DNA of 64,000 bases from positions 305,039 through 369,038 of the forward strand of contig NZ_LJJE01000092.1 in assembly GCF_001854765.1 (NCBI RefSeq), read 5' to 3'. Under the pieces are notes generated by a model. The model ran no database searches. It was not told the origin of the DNA and saw nothing but the letters and a program-made list of their open reading frames with translations. Every line of letters starts with the position of its first letter. Positions within the stretch are counted from its first letter, which is position 1. The position numbers and the translations under genes are program-made. Origin of the DNA: Vibrio sonorensis (GTDB lineage Bacteria; Pseudomonadota; Gammaproteobacteria; Enterobacterales; Vibrionaceae). Of this stretch, positions 27,907 through 39,402 are shown in pieces.

Positions 27907-30633
27907 TTAAGAGTCGCTGCTCGGTTTCTTGGTGTGCAGAAGGATAGCGGCTAAATCAAAGTTGTCGATCAACTGTTGTAACTGCTTGGCTTCCCTTGAA
28001 CTGTCATTGGCGAGCATATCGCTAATTTGTTGCAGTTGGGCGGTGTCACCAATTAGAGCCGCATGGTGGATTTTATCGCGGATATGGTCGGGTAACTGCA
28101 CGAAGCTGACCGGATCCGACGGCAAAGTGCTCCCTCTTTGTATTTCACTTTCATTGACATAGTCGAAGCTAATGTCTAAATGGTGGTTAATCTCTTCTAG
28201 CAACCTTCTCATGTCGATGGGTTTGCTGATCGCACTGTCGACTTGATTGGCATTGATGATGTCTTGTGGTGTGTCTAATACACTCGCCGAAACGATAAAG
28301 ATAGTTACCTGTTCACCTTTGGGTAAGGCGCGTATTTTGGTGATCGCCTCAAAACCATCCATAACGGGCATTTTTAAGTCCATTAAAATCAGCTTAGGAG
28401 TTTCACGGGTAAAAACGTCTATTGCCTGCCTCCCGTTGCTGGCTTCTAGTATGTGAAAGCCCAATGGTTCCAGCATTTCTTTTATCACAATGCGGTTGGT
28501 TTCTACATCGTCGGCCACCAGAACTTTCAGCCCTCTGTACGCTTTGGTTAGTCCAGAGATCTCTGGCAGTGATACCACTGGCGGAATTTGTTGCTCAGAA
28601 GCTGTACCGACTTTGGTCAGAAAATAGAAACAGGTACCTTCGTCGAGTTTACTGGTAAAGCGAATGTTTCCTCCCATTAGTTGGGCATAGTGTCGGCTAA
28701 TCGTCAAACCAAGTCCTGTACTTCCTTGTTTTTGGCTTCCGACAGAGCCCTGTTCGAAGGGCTTAAACACCTTATCAAACTCACTTTCGGCCATGCCTAC
28801 ACCTGTATCTTGTATTTTGAAGATAATGGATAAGCTACTAGGCTCTATTGAAGCCGCGACTTCTTCTGAGGGGAAAATGGCCAACGCCCCTGATTCAGAA
28901 TAGGTTTGAACCTCTACTTCAATCCGACCACTGTCGGTGAACTTTACTGCATTGCCAATAATGTTGATTAGGATCTGCCGTGTTTTTCCCAAGTCGCCAA
29001 CGACGTAATCCGGAACGGAATCGGATTTTACGCATTGCAGGTCGACGCCTTTTCGGTGGGTTTGCAAACTGAACATCGCTTCCATGTCGTTGAGAACAGA
29101 CCTCAAATTGAACACAGTACTGGAAAGCTCCACTCGGCCTTCTTCAATTTTTGAAACTTCGAGGACATCGTTGATTAAACCGAGCAGATGTTCACCGCTG
29201 CTGTTTACTATGGACACTTTGTTTCTCAGGCTGGTGGCGAGTTCTGGACTGCGTTGAATGAGTTGGGAAAAACCTAAAATTGCGTTTAAGGGCGTTCTCA
29301 GCTCGTGGGACATAGTAGCTAAAAAGACGCTTTTTGCCTTGTTTGCTTTTTCAGCATCTTCTTTGGCTTTGGTGAGTTCTATTGCACTTTTTTCTAATAA
29401 AAGATGCTGCGATTTTAAGTTGAGTATGGGCTCGTTTTTTAGCTCGGTAACTCAGTAGAGTGACAACCACAAGACTAATGGCGAGCAGAACGGCGATCGC
29501 AAACATAGATAATGTGCGTTTTTGATTCCCTATTGTTTGGTTTTTCTCTTCTAGTAGCAATTCATTGGCTTTTATTTTTGTGTCCAGTTGTTCGACGAGT
29601 TTTACGCGGGCGTCAATTTGCTGATTTTGTTGCTCTATCATTGCTTCGAGCCCTTCTATATCACTGGCGAGCTGAACGTACTTTTGGCGTTCAGACTCAA
29701 TTTGTGACGCTTGTTTAGCGATGCGCTGATTTTGAGTTGCGAGTTCTGCTTTGGAAGTTTCTAACAAGGCTCTGCTGTCATTGACTTGCTGTTTTTGTCG
29801 TGCAATGGTCGATTTCTGCTGTTCGATAAACAGCTTTTGTTGCTCTAACTTTTCTTTCTGAGTCTGCGTTTCACGCTTAGCTAGGTTCAGTAACTCCTTT
29901 TCTTCTGACAGGCGTTTGAGTTGTTCGTTTAGCTTGGTTTTTAGGTTTGCTTCTTGTACTTGGAATGCTTTTAAGCTTCTTCCATTTGCGACCTTCGCTG
30001 TTCAAGCCTAGAGACTTTTGTTTCAAGGTCTGCTAACTGGATTTGCCCTTCTTTGTACAACTGAGCGACATCAATCTCCGTACCACCTAATAGAATGATA
30101 TCTGGGTTAATCCCCAAGTTTCGATTGAGAACATTTGACTTGTTTATTTCAAAACCCAGCTTGTTGTCTTTATTTTGGAATATGTTGATCATCAAGGTAC
30201 GTTGGTTTGTCGCGCCGTAAGAAACGATCAATACATTTTTCCCAACGGTTTTTGCTAGAACGGACGGATACAAAGCGACTTTCTGCTCTGAGATGAAAAC
30301 CAAATCGACGGATGAGGGCAGTTGCCCGCTGTGAGAGCGCGAAACTTTAAACGGCTTTCCGTGCAGGCGACTTTTGCTAGAAAGCTGCTTGAGCGTGTCA
30401 TAAATCTTTGAATTGTCGTCAATAACGTGGATGGTATAGTGTGGTTCGCCTGAAGCGGAAGGCCACTGTATGTTTTCCGCTAATCGATATATGTAGGCAG
30501 ACAAGATACTTGATTTGGAGTAAGCCGCGCTGGAAAAATTTGACCATACCACTGTCAGTAAGCAAACGGCTGCTAGGGTAAACGCTCGCAGTTTTGAGTA
30601 GTGGTTTTGTAACGGCCAAATCAATTTAAACAT
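27907..30633 (-). CDS. YfiR (DUF4154)-domain hybrid sensor histidine kinase, carrying two compensating frameshifts in this sequence
   Basis: Start ATG 30633 follows AGGGGG. Domain order once joined (908 residues): signal helix; YfiR/DUF4154 domain ('[14 protein letters not shown]' to '[13 protein letters not shown]'); about 200 residues of Gln/Glu/Lys-rich coiled coil; a membrane helix '[20 protein letters not shown]'; HisKA '[17 protein letters not shown]'; HATPase with '[13 protein letters not shown]' and '[16 protein letters not shown]'; and a receiver with '[13 protein letters not shown]'. One base is missing at plus-strand 29973-29974 and one extra T lies at 29413-29416. It is the third gene of an operon with a hybrid kinase and REC-EAL. 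YfiR normally restrains a separate cyclase; here it is a built-in sensor. Confidence 0.85.
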
Positions 30634-30643
30634 CGCGTTCCCC

Positions 30644-33034
30644 CTATGGTTTCTGATCGCGTCCGTCGAGGTATTTATCAATCACAATAAGCACTTCGTC
30701 CAATGCCTCCATCACATAGTCAAATTGTGTACTGGCCTTAAGTAAATCGGTGTTAGACGCAAAGTGTTCCAGCTCTTTTAAATCGTCAGACACCTTCTCT
30801 ATCCCTACCATTTTTATCGAGGACTTTAATTGGTGTGCGTTGGATTTGATGCTTTGCCAATCTTCTCTTTCTCTCGCTTGTTTAAAGTTTTCCTTGTGTT
30901 CTAAACACTGCTGGCTAAATCTCATTAAAAACTGTTTGTGGACCTCTGGGTCTTCGCCTAAGTACTGGTTGAGCAACTGAGGGTTGATAGTGCAATCACG
31001 GGTTGGTATCGCGGTTTGCTCATCTTGTTCGCCTTCTTGGCGGGGTTGATCTTGTATCCATTTCGCTAAGCATTTGCTGAGCTTCTTTAAAACGATTGGT
31101 TTGGTTAAGTAGTCGTTCATTCCCGCGGCTAAACATCGCTGTTCTTCCCCTTCTAATGCGTTAGCAGTGATGGCAATGACGGTGAGGTTGGCGATATTTG
31201 GGTCGTGGCTACTTCTGATTTTACTGGTCAACTCAAAGCCATCCATTACAGGCATATGGCAATCTGTTAATACTATATGGAACTCTTTTTTACTTAGCAT
31301 TGCTAACGCGTCTTCACCGTGGTTGGCAACGTCTGATTGATAACCACATAACTCCAATTGTCTCTTTATTACTTTCTGGTTGATGTCATTGTCTTCTACG
31401 ATCAGAATTCGACAGTCACTGGCTGGAGTTGTGAGTGCTTTATTGCTCTCGCTATCTGAATGCTCTCGGTGCAGGACGTCGGGACTCGCTCTTCCGCTCG
31501 CGACTTCGATCCAATGCACCACTTTGCTTGGTAAGAGGGGATTAGCACTACATACAATTGCGTTCTTATCTGGGATCTGAGCTTGTGTTTGTGTGAAATT
31601 GCAAAGGGTAACCAACCTAAGATCGATATCGTCACGGGTGGAACAGGTATCCACAAGGTGATTTCGTTCAGACTCTTCAATATCATAGGTGACCACTATG
31701 ACTGGTTCTTGAAGGCCTCGAAGAGAAGTGACGGTTTCAATTGAGCGTTCACTATCAAGCGTAGATACGTTCGCGCCATGATGTCCTAATAAGCGTGTTA
31801 AGTAGCCTGACATCTGACGATTATTACTCATTACCAAAGTGGTAAGTCCTGATAGCGGCTTGGTTGAATCGGGCTCTATGTCGCTTTTTTGGCGATTTAA
31901 AGGGAGACTGACTGTAAAGAGACTACCAACGCCGAGTGTACTTTGACATTGAATGGCTCCACCAAGTAACTCACTTAGCTGCTTACATATCGATAGCCCT
32001 AAACCAGTACCACCATATTTGCGATGCGTACTGATATCCTCTTGAATAAAAGGCTCAAAGAGATTTTGCGTAAAGTCTTTACTCATTCCTACGCCAGTAT
32101 CTTCAACCTCAATAATAACGTGCTGACTGTTTTGTTGGGTGGCAGTGTGGCTGCGGATAATAATATTGCCGATTTGATGATTTTCACTCGTGGTGAATTT
32201 GATCGCATTGCCAACCAAATTAATCAAAATTTGTCGGATCCGAACCGGATCACTGTAGATAACACGTGGCGTTGAAGGCTCAATGCAACACTGGAGCGTC
32301 AACTTCTTCTCTTTTAGTGCGACGGATAGAGCTTCGGCAACCATCTCGATAAGGCTTCCAAGCTCTAAAGCAATAATTTCAGTCTTTAGTTCCCCTGACT
32401 CAATTTTAGAAAAATCCAACACATCATCGATGATTTGCAACAGGGCAAGCGAGCAGTTTTTGGCCGTACTAATTAATTGCTGTTGGTCTGGAGTTAGTTC
32501 ACTTTGTGTTAGGATATCGATAATCCCAACCACGCCGTTCATGGGCGTTCTGATCTCATGGCTCATGGCAGCTAAAAAACTAGACTTTGCGACATTGGCT
32601 AGCTCGGCCTCTTTTTTGGCAAGCTCAAGCTCGCGATTTTTCTTTGCTAAGCTGATGTGTACACTTATTCGAGCGATTAACTCTTCCATGCTAAGCGGTT
32701 TAGTCACATAGTCTACGGCACCCAACCCAAATCCTTTTACTTTGTTAAAGTCCTCGTTTAGAGCCGTGGCGAAGATAATCGGTATCTCACGTGTTTCTTC
32801 TAACTGCTTTAACTTCTCACAGGCATCGTATCCATTCATAACAGGCATATGGATATCCATCAGGATGAGGTCTGGTGGCGAAGCAAGTGTACTTTGAATA
32901 GCAGCCTCCCCATTCAGCGCCACACGGACTTTGAACCCCACACTGCGAAGCATGGATTGAGTGACATTGAGATTATTGGTGTTGTCGTCGACGACTAAGA
33001 CGGTACCACTGAATCGATTTTGACTGTTTTCCAT
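30644..33034 (-). CDS. Hybrid histidine kinase: REC-HisKA-HATPase-REC-Hpt
   Basis: 796 residues with no membrane helix. REC1 (residues about 10-125) has 'LVVDD' and the phospho-acceptor Asp60 in 'LILMDIHMP'. HisKA has His159 in 'SHEIRTPMNG'. HATPase carries 'NLVGNAIKFT', 'DTGVGM' and 'GGTGLGLSICKQL'. A degenerate receiver-like segment follows, then a complete REC ('ILIVEDNDINQ', 'IVLTDCHMPVMDG') and a C-terminal Hpt with 'NAHQLKSSIKMVG'. It is a cytoplasmic phosphorelay hub. It begins 20 bp after the REC-EAL gene and ends 10 bp before the YfiR-kinase start, so the three are one operon. Confidence 0.93.
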   Translation of the reverse strand: MENSQNRFSGTVLVVDDNTNNLNVTQSMLRSVGFKVRVALNGEAAIQSTLASPPDLILMDIHMPVMNGYDACEKLKQLEETREIPIIFATALNEDFNKVKGFGLGAVDYVTKPLSMEELIARISVHISLAKKNRELELAKKEAELANVAKSSFLAAMSHEIRTPMNGVVGIIDILTQSELTPDQQQLISTAKNCSLALLQIIDDVLDFSKIESGELKTEIIALELGSLIEMVAEALSVALKEKKLTLQCCIEPSTPRVIYSDPVRIRQILINLVGNAIKFTTSENHQIGNIIIRSHTATQQNSQHVIIEVEDTGVGMSKDFTQNLFEPFIQEDISTHRKYGGTGLGLSICKQLSELLGGAIQCQSTLGVGSLFTVSLPLNRQKSDIEPDSTKPLSGLTTLVMSNNRQMSGYLTRLLGHHGANVSTLDSERSIETVTSLRGLQEPVIVVTYDIEESERNHLVDTCSTRDDIDLRLVTLCNFTQTQAQIPDKNAIVCSANPLLPSKVVHWIEVASGRASPDVLHREHSDSESNKALTTPASDCRILIVEDNDINQKVIKRQLELCGYQSDVANHGEDALAMLSKKEFHIVLTDCHMPVMDGFELTSKIRSSHDPNIANLTVIAITANALEGEEQRCLAAGMNDYLTKPIVLKKLSKCLAKWIQDQPRQEGEQDEQTAIPTRDCTINPQLLNQYLGEDPEVHKQFLMRFSQQCLEHKENFKQAREREDWQSIKSNAHQLKSSIKMVGIEKVSDDLKELEHFASNTDLLKASTQFDYVMEALDEVLIVIDKYLDGRDQKP

Positions 33035-33054
33035 TCACGCATCTCACGTTATCT

Positions 33055-34244
33055 CTATAGGGGAGCGTTGTCTTTAAGCCAAGAGGTGAAGGCGTTTGCA
33101 GGCATAGGTTTGGCAATAAAATAACCTTGAACCAAACTGCAACCGTGTTCGACAGCTCGGTCCCAATCTTGCTGTTCTTCAACACCTTCAGCAACAATAC
33201 TGACTCCGAGTTTTTCTGCTAGTGATGCACTAAACTCCAAAATGGCCAGTGCGGCAGGGTCGTCTTTTTGAGTATGAACAAAGGCGCGATCAATTTTGAT
33301 CTCGCTAAGAGGCAGGTTTTTGATCTGTTCCATGGACGAGTAACCCGTACCAAAGTCGTCAAGAGAGATGGTAAATCCCTTTAAACACAAGCGCGTAAGG
33401 ATATCCAATGCGCTAGTGAGGTTTTGCATAAAGTGACTTTCGGTAATTTCTATAATGACATCTTCACACTTTAGCCCCGCTCCGCATACTCGGCTTTCGA
33501 GCTTTTCCGGTAATACCACCTCGGTAAGGCTTTTGGCGGATAAGTTTAAAGAGAGAGCAAAGTCGTAATTAGATTTTCTCCACTCCACGAGATCACGGCA
33601 CGCTACTGTCAGGATTTTATCGGTTAGCAAGTCGATAAGATTGTGCTTTTCAGCGATAGGAATAAATGAGACAGGGGAGATAACACCGTGTTTTGGATGA
33701 ATCAATCGGGCCAATATTTCAACTGAGTGTACCGATTTGTCATGGGTGTTCACTTTGGGTTGATAGTACGGCTGTATGTAATCGTCGACGATGGCTTTGT
33801 AAACGTCTTCGGCAGACAAAACATACTCAGAGTTGTGGTAGTACTTAACGTATTGAGGCTTGTATTGATGAAGTACCGAGTTCATCGTATCTCTATCGAC
33901 TGGCTTGGGAATCGCGCCTAGAACATTTAGCTCATACATACTTGCTAGCTTTGCGCCGTTTTTAATACTCGAATGTTTTCGCCGCTGAAGAGAATAATGC
34001 CGCCGAAAAACTGTCTGGTGGCCAATCCCCTGAGTACCTCGATGCCATCCATATCGGGCATATTTAAATCGAGAAGGATAACCATGACCGAATTGCCATC
34101 GTCCAACCATTTGAACGCTTCTTCCCCACGATTAAACTTATGAATCGAGCGCACTCCGATAGAGTTTAAAACTATCTCGACTTGATCCAAGATCAGTCTG
34201 TCATCGTCCACGACCATAACTTTGAGGTGTTTAACATGAGGCAT
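33055..34244 (-). CDS. REC-EAL response regulator (c-di-GMP phosphodiesterase), frameshifted in this sequence
   Basis: The N-terminal receiver ('VMVVDDDRLILDQVEIV', 'VILLDLNMPDMDG') is followed after a frame change by an EAL domain. One A of the coding strand is missing from the run at plus-strand 33959-33963 ('IRVLK' continues as 'NGAKLASMYELNVLGAI'). Joined length is 396 residues. The EAL catalytic set looks complete: 'EILARL' (a variant of EALxR), the Asn in 'LSLNLSAKSL', 'VIIEITES', 'SLDDFGTGYSSM', the Lys in 'EIKIDRAF', and 'IVAEGVEEQQ'. It probably degrades c-di-GMP under control of the kinases downstream. Confidence 0.88.
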
Positions 34245-34423
34245 TTGAATCGATTCCTACTCTTCGTTCAATAATCACCTCTAAAGTCTAGTGCACTAAT
34301 GAGTTTTCTGTAGAATTAACTCGCTCTATTTTCTGGATCTATTGGTATTTTTAACCATGTCAGCGTTTTAGTTTTAAGGAAACTAAGCGGGTGGGTCAGC
34401 GTTGAAAGTTTACGGCACGGTTG

Positions 34424-34912
34424 CTACGAGCATCCATTAGGTGCATAACCGTCGATTAGGTTGTAAAAGTGGTCGAAAAAGTCCACTTCTTTTTGCTCAG
34501 ACCTAACGCGTTTTAGCACGTAATTTACGGGGAACACGTGGATTGATTCCTCGTCGAGTTTACATTTAATTACGAAATCCGCTCCCTGAGAATCGACAAA
34601 AACTTGCAGCTTGGCCCCTTTTGAATGGGTAATATATTCGGAAATCAGCACGCCTAAGCCGTAAGTTACTTTGATTGATTCAAATTTTTCTCCTTCATCG
34701 GCCAGCCACGACTTGTACACTTCATCGAGAACCGTAGGAGTGATTTCTTTTGGGGCAGAAGTAGAGTAATGAGTCACGATGTCGTTACCCCATTTAATGC
34801 TCTTCTGTTTTAGCTCACTTTCTTTGGCAGTGAGCTCTCTCACTACACCTTCGTTCGCCCAGCAGTTTGCGGCAAGCAACGTCGCCAACAGTAAACTCAG
34901 CCCATATCTCAT
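34424..34912 (-). CDS. Secreted protein, DUF3806-like
   Basis: 162 residues from ATG 34912, which follows AGGAG with ideal spacing; an upstream extension to 34960 is unlikely. The N-terminus is a signal peptide ('YGLSLLLATLLAANCWA'). The mature region has 'VTYGLGVLISEYITHSKGAK' and 'LQVFVDSQGADFVIKC', similar to the DUF3806 pattern, a call I hold loosely. It lies upstream of the signalling operon on the same strand, with a 180-bp gap holding no clear terminator. Function is unknown. Confidence 0.65.
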   Translation of the reverse strand: MRYGLSLLLATLLAANCWANEGVVRELTAKESELKQKSIKWGNDIVTHYSTSAPKEITPTVLDEVYKSWLADEGEKFESIKVTYGLGVLISEYITHSKGAKLQVFVDSQGADFVIKCKLDEESIHVFPVNYVLKRVRSEQKEVDFFDHFYNLIDGYAPNGCS

Positions 34913-35251
34913 TAATCCGCTCCTAATACTCGCAATGCGATGACTGCGCTGCATAGTCAAATTTAGCCTTGATACGTTAGCTGATTGAAGGGGTTAACTC
35001 AATGATTAACAAAAGAAAAGTGGCATAGCTTCAAAAAGAAGCCACGCAAAAGCCATTGAGGAGTCGAGCCTTGCAAATGTAAAAGGTGAAACCCCGTGGG
35101 CAAGACTAAACAAAACTATCTTAATATCAGGAACTTATGTTTCATATGGATAAATTGGAATCCTTATGCAACATATTGTATTTTAGCGTAATTGTTGTAC
35201 GATTTGTGGCACGAATTTTTCAGTTTTAAGTCTTGCTTGTCTAACAGTGAG

Positions 35252-36076
35252 ATGATTAATGATGAGTTAGTGATAAAGAATGACATAAGCGAAACCCTTT
35301 TGATTACCCTATATATGAAGTCGAGGGAATCAAAAAAGCCCGATCCAATCATCAGTGATACAACGGCTTGTCAGTTGGTTGAGAAGATTGATTACGATTT
35401 CTCCAAGTTCGATAAAGCCGTAGCCAGCTCAGTCGGAATTGCCATTCGGTCTCGTTACTTTGATGATACGCTTAAAGCATTTATCGAAAAGTCGAACAAT
35501 CCAGTTATTGTACTGTTGGGAACTGGTTTAGACAGCCGGTACGAACGCATTGGCTATGCAAGGGAGAAAGCGACGTTTTACCAGTTAGACGTGCCTGAAG
35601 TGATTGAAATAAGGCAGGATCTGATCCCGCCGCAAGAGAATGAAAGCTTAATTTCTTCGTCGATGTTTGACACGCAATGGATGGATGACATCGCTAAAGC
35701 ACACCCTGAAGGAAACTTTCTGTTTATAGTCGAAGGCGTATTGATGTATTTTGAGCGCGATATTGTAAAGCAGTGGTTCCAGAACATGGCTGAGCGTTTT
35801 TCACAGAGTGAAGTTCTGTTTGATGTCGTCAACACTTGGCTTAGAAACAACTCTCATCGTCACGACTCGCTAAAAGTGATGGATGCCAGATTTGTTTATG
35901 GATGTGATGACGACCAAGAGATGGCTACTTGGTCAAACAAGTTAGAACACATTTCTACTAAGCTATATAGCGATTTCCCAGAATGGAAGGGTGTTGGTTG
36001 GGCTAAAGTACTACTAATGAAACTGATACCAGTGGTGAAGTACTCGGCAAGGATGCTTCATTACAAGATCAAGTAA
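35252..36076 (+). CDS. Class I SAM-dependent methyltransferase, leucine carboxyl methyltransferase (LCMT/PPM1) family
   Basis: 274 residues from ATG 35252; an upstream TTG frame to 35192 is less likely. Family marks: 'AVASSVGIAIRSRYFDDTLK', the SAM site 'NPVIVLLGTGLDSRYERIGY', the acidic 'FYQLDVPEVIEIRQDLI', and 'FIVEGVLMYFERDIVKQWF'. Bacterial relatives methylate carboxylates or polyketide hydroxyls. It is a single gene with no informative neighbour. Local base composition (AT-rich upstream) hints at an accessory gene. Confidence 0.85.
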   Translation: MINDELVIKNDISETLLITLYMKSRESKKPDPIISDTTACQLVEKIDYDFSKFDKAVASSVGIAIRSRYFDDTLKAFIEKSNNPVIVLLGTGLDSRYERIGYAREKATFYQLDVPEVIEIRQDLIPPQENESLISSSMFDTQWMDDIAKAHPEGNFLFIVEGVLMYFERDIVKQWFQNMAERFSQSEVLFDVVNTWLRNNSHRHDSLKVMDARFVYGCDDDQEMATWSNKLEHISTKLYSDFPEWKGVGWAKVLLMKLIPVVKYSARMLHYKIK

Positions 36077-36205
36077 CGGCGGGTTAGGGCGAAAACCAAG
36101 CTAAATATACTTGGTTGCCTAGAGCTAAGGGTAAAGTACGCGGGAGCCAACCGAATGGGTTGTTTAAAGATGGAGCCCGTGTCTATTTGCTTGTAGTCTA
36201 AGTTG

Positions 36206-37093
36206 CTAGCTTAGTGGTGTAGTCTCCGCCATTTTTTGCGCTAAAAAGTCAATCAGTAATCGAACTTTATGAGATAGGTTGCGATTGTTTGGATACAGCG
36301 CCCAGATGCCTTCACTTTCTTCCCTATAATCACTTAATACCTCCACCAATTCTCCTGATTTTAGTAATGGATTGACGTAATAGTCAGGAAGCTGGATTAA
36401 TCCTAAGTTTTTCGTCGCAGCGTCAAGAAGCGCAAATCCCGAGTTACAGTGAATGCGACCCGATACTCTAATCGCTTTGTCTTGTCGGTCTTGTTTAAAG
36501 CGCCAATAGTGGGAAGATCCTACCAAGCAGTTGTGATTACTCAATTCCGAAAGAGTTTGTGGAACACCGTGTTTTTCAAAGTATTCAGGGGTTGCGCAGA
36601 CATAGAGTTGTCTGGTTGCTAACCTCTTGGCGATAAGACTTGAGTCCTCAAGGCGACCTAGACGAATGGCAACATCGATACCAGATTCAATAAGGTCTAT
36701 CTTGTTGTTGGTCAGGTTTAAATCTAGTTCTACCTTTGGGTATGCGGTTAAAAACTCGGTGAGCAATGGCATGATATGAGATTCACCATACGCCACAGGA
36801 GCCGTAATTTTAAGTAACCCCTTGGGTTCACTTTGTATTTTTGTCACGGCTAACTCGGCGTTTTCCAAGCCTTCAACCAGCCCTTTACAATGTAAATAAT
36901 AGGTTTGACCGGCTTCAGTCACCGATATTTTTCTTGTGGTTCGAACAAGAAGTTTGACCGCTAATCTATCCTCTAAGTTGGCGACGCGTCGACTGACCTG
37001 TGCGACCGAAGTTTTGAGTTTTTGTGCCGCTTGAGTAAAAGAATTGGTATCGACTACTGCAACAAATTCAGACACCCCTTCCCAATTTGCCAT
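36206..37093 (-). CDS. LysR-family regulator, divergent from formaldehyde-detoxification genes
   Basis: 295 residues from ATG 37093, preceded by GAGG. The helix-turn-helix is 'FTQAAQKLKTSVAQVSRRVA' followed by 'NLEDRLAVKLLVRTTRKISV', of the CrgA/AaeR-like subgroup. The effector domain includes 'GLLKITAPVAYGESHIMPLL'. It faces frmA across 183 bp. Such LysR genes commonly sit beside frmA/fghA pairs and probably activate them in response to formaldehyde or S-hydroxymethylglutathione. Confidence 0.92.
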   Translation of the reverse strand: MANWEGVSEFVAVVDTNSFTQAAQKLKTSVAQVSRRVANLEDRLAVKLLVRTTRKISVTEAGQTYYLHCKGLVEGLENAELAVTKIQSEPKGLLKITAPVAYGESHIMPLLTEFLTAYPKVELDLNLTNNKIDLIESGIDVAIRLGRLEDSSLIAKRLATRQLYVCATPEYFEKHGVPQTLSELSNHNCLVGSSHYWRFKQDRQDKAIRVSGRIHCNSGFALLDAATKNLGLIQLPDYYVNPLLKSGELVEVLSDYREESEGIWALYPNNRNLSHKVRLLIDFLAQKMAETTPLS

Positions 37094-37183
37094 CACTTTA
37101 TCCTCTATACTTTTCTGGAGCCGATTTTAGCACTATTACAAATAGGTAAAAGTGTTTATTAAATTTGGCGGATTATCAAATAA

Positions 37184-38425
<1,242 letters not shown>

Positions 38426-38490
38426 CTGCAGAGTAGCCGTTGTAACTAAGGGTTGTGGCGGCGCTCTCTTTTCGTTAAGAGCACTATCTT

Positions 38491-39333
38491 ATGACACTTG
38501 AAAATGTAAGTCACAACAAGACGGCTGGTGGTTGGCACAAGCAATATCGGCATTATTCCAATGTCTTGCAATGCGATATGCGATTCGCAATTTTTCTTCC
38601 ACCGAATGCGTCTTCAAACAACCCTGTACCGGTACTTTACTGGCTGTCAGGGCTTACGTGTAGCGACGAAAACTTTATGCAAAAGGCGGGTGCTTTTAAA
38701 AAAGCCGCACAACTAGGTATCGCCATTGTCGCTCCAGACACTAGCCCGCGAGGAGATGATGTTGCCGACGATGAAAGCTACGATCTAGGTCAGGGAGCGG
38801 GCTTTTATGTCGACGCTACGCAGTCACCTTGGTCAGAGCACTACCAGATGTATTCGTACATAAGCAGTGAGTTGCCAGAGATCATCGGAAAAAATTTCCC
38901 GGTTTCGAGTATTAAGTCTCTTGCTGGGCATAGCATGGGTGGGCATGGTGCATTGATTATTGGGCTTAAGAATCCCCAAGAGTACAAGTCGATTTCGGCG
39001 TTTAGCCCAATTTGCCATCCTTCAGCATGCCCGTGGGGGGAAAAAGCATTCTCTGCCTATTTAGGGGCAGAGAGGTCACACTGGAAAAAGTACGACGCCT
39101 GTGAACTATTAAAACAGCAGACCGCCTGTCTGCCTATTTTGATTGATCAGGGTGATGCCGATGACTTTTTACCAGAGCAACTCAACCCGCAAGCCTTATT
39201 GGACGCCGCAAGTACGAGTAACACATCCGTTAAGTTAAGAATGCAATCTGGGTATGATCACAGTTACTTTTTCATCTCAACTTTTATTGATGAACACTTG
39301 GAATTTCACGCCAAATACATGAGTGGGCAGTAA
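38491..39333 (+). CDS. fghA: S-formylglutathione hydrolase
   Basis: 280 residues of esterase D type. The nucleophile is the Ser in 'SLAGHSMGGHGALIIG'; the acid is in 'ILIDQGDADDFL' and the His in 'QSGYDHSYFFIS'. The oxyanion region 'PVLYWLSGLTCSDENFMQKA' is conserved. It releases formate and glutathione, completing formaldehyde detoxification. It lies 65 bp after frmA in a clear two-gene operon. Confidence 0.96.
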   Translation: MTLENVSHNKTAGGWHKQYRHYSNVLQCDMRFAIFLPPNASSNNPVPVLYWLSGLTCSDENFMQKAGAFKKAAQLGIAIVAPDTSPRGDDVADDESYDLGQGAGFYVDATQSPWSEHYQMYSYISSELPEIIGKNFPVSSIKSLAGHSMGGHGALIIGLKNPQEYKSISAFSPICHPSACPWGEKAFSAYLGAERSHWKKYDACELLKQQTACLPILIDQGDADDFLPEQLNPQALLDAASTSNTSVKLRMQSGYDHSYFFISTFIDEHLEFHAKYMSGQ

Positions 39334-39345
39334 GAATCCAAACAA

Positions 39346-39363
39346 GGTCAGAGATGTCTGACC
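39346..39363. terminator. Hairpin after fghA
   Basis: GGTCAGA and TCTGACC form a perfect 7-bp stem with a GATG loop between convergent genes; the tail CTATTTAA is weak. Confidence 0.5.
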
Positions 39364-39402
39364 CTATTTAATCTCCACGTATCGGCAGGTTGGTGCGACG
39401 TG

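Noticed and set aside
35164..35352. Minus-strand small frame at the methyltransferase 5' end
   Set aside because: It is AT-rich random reading overlapping a conserved gene, with no ribosome site.
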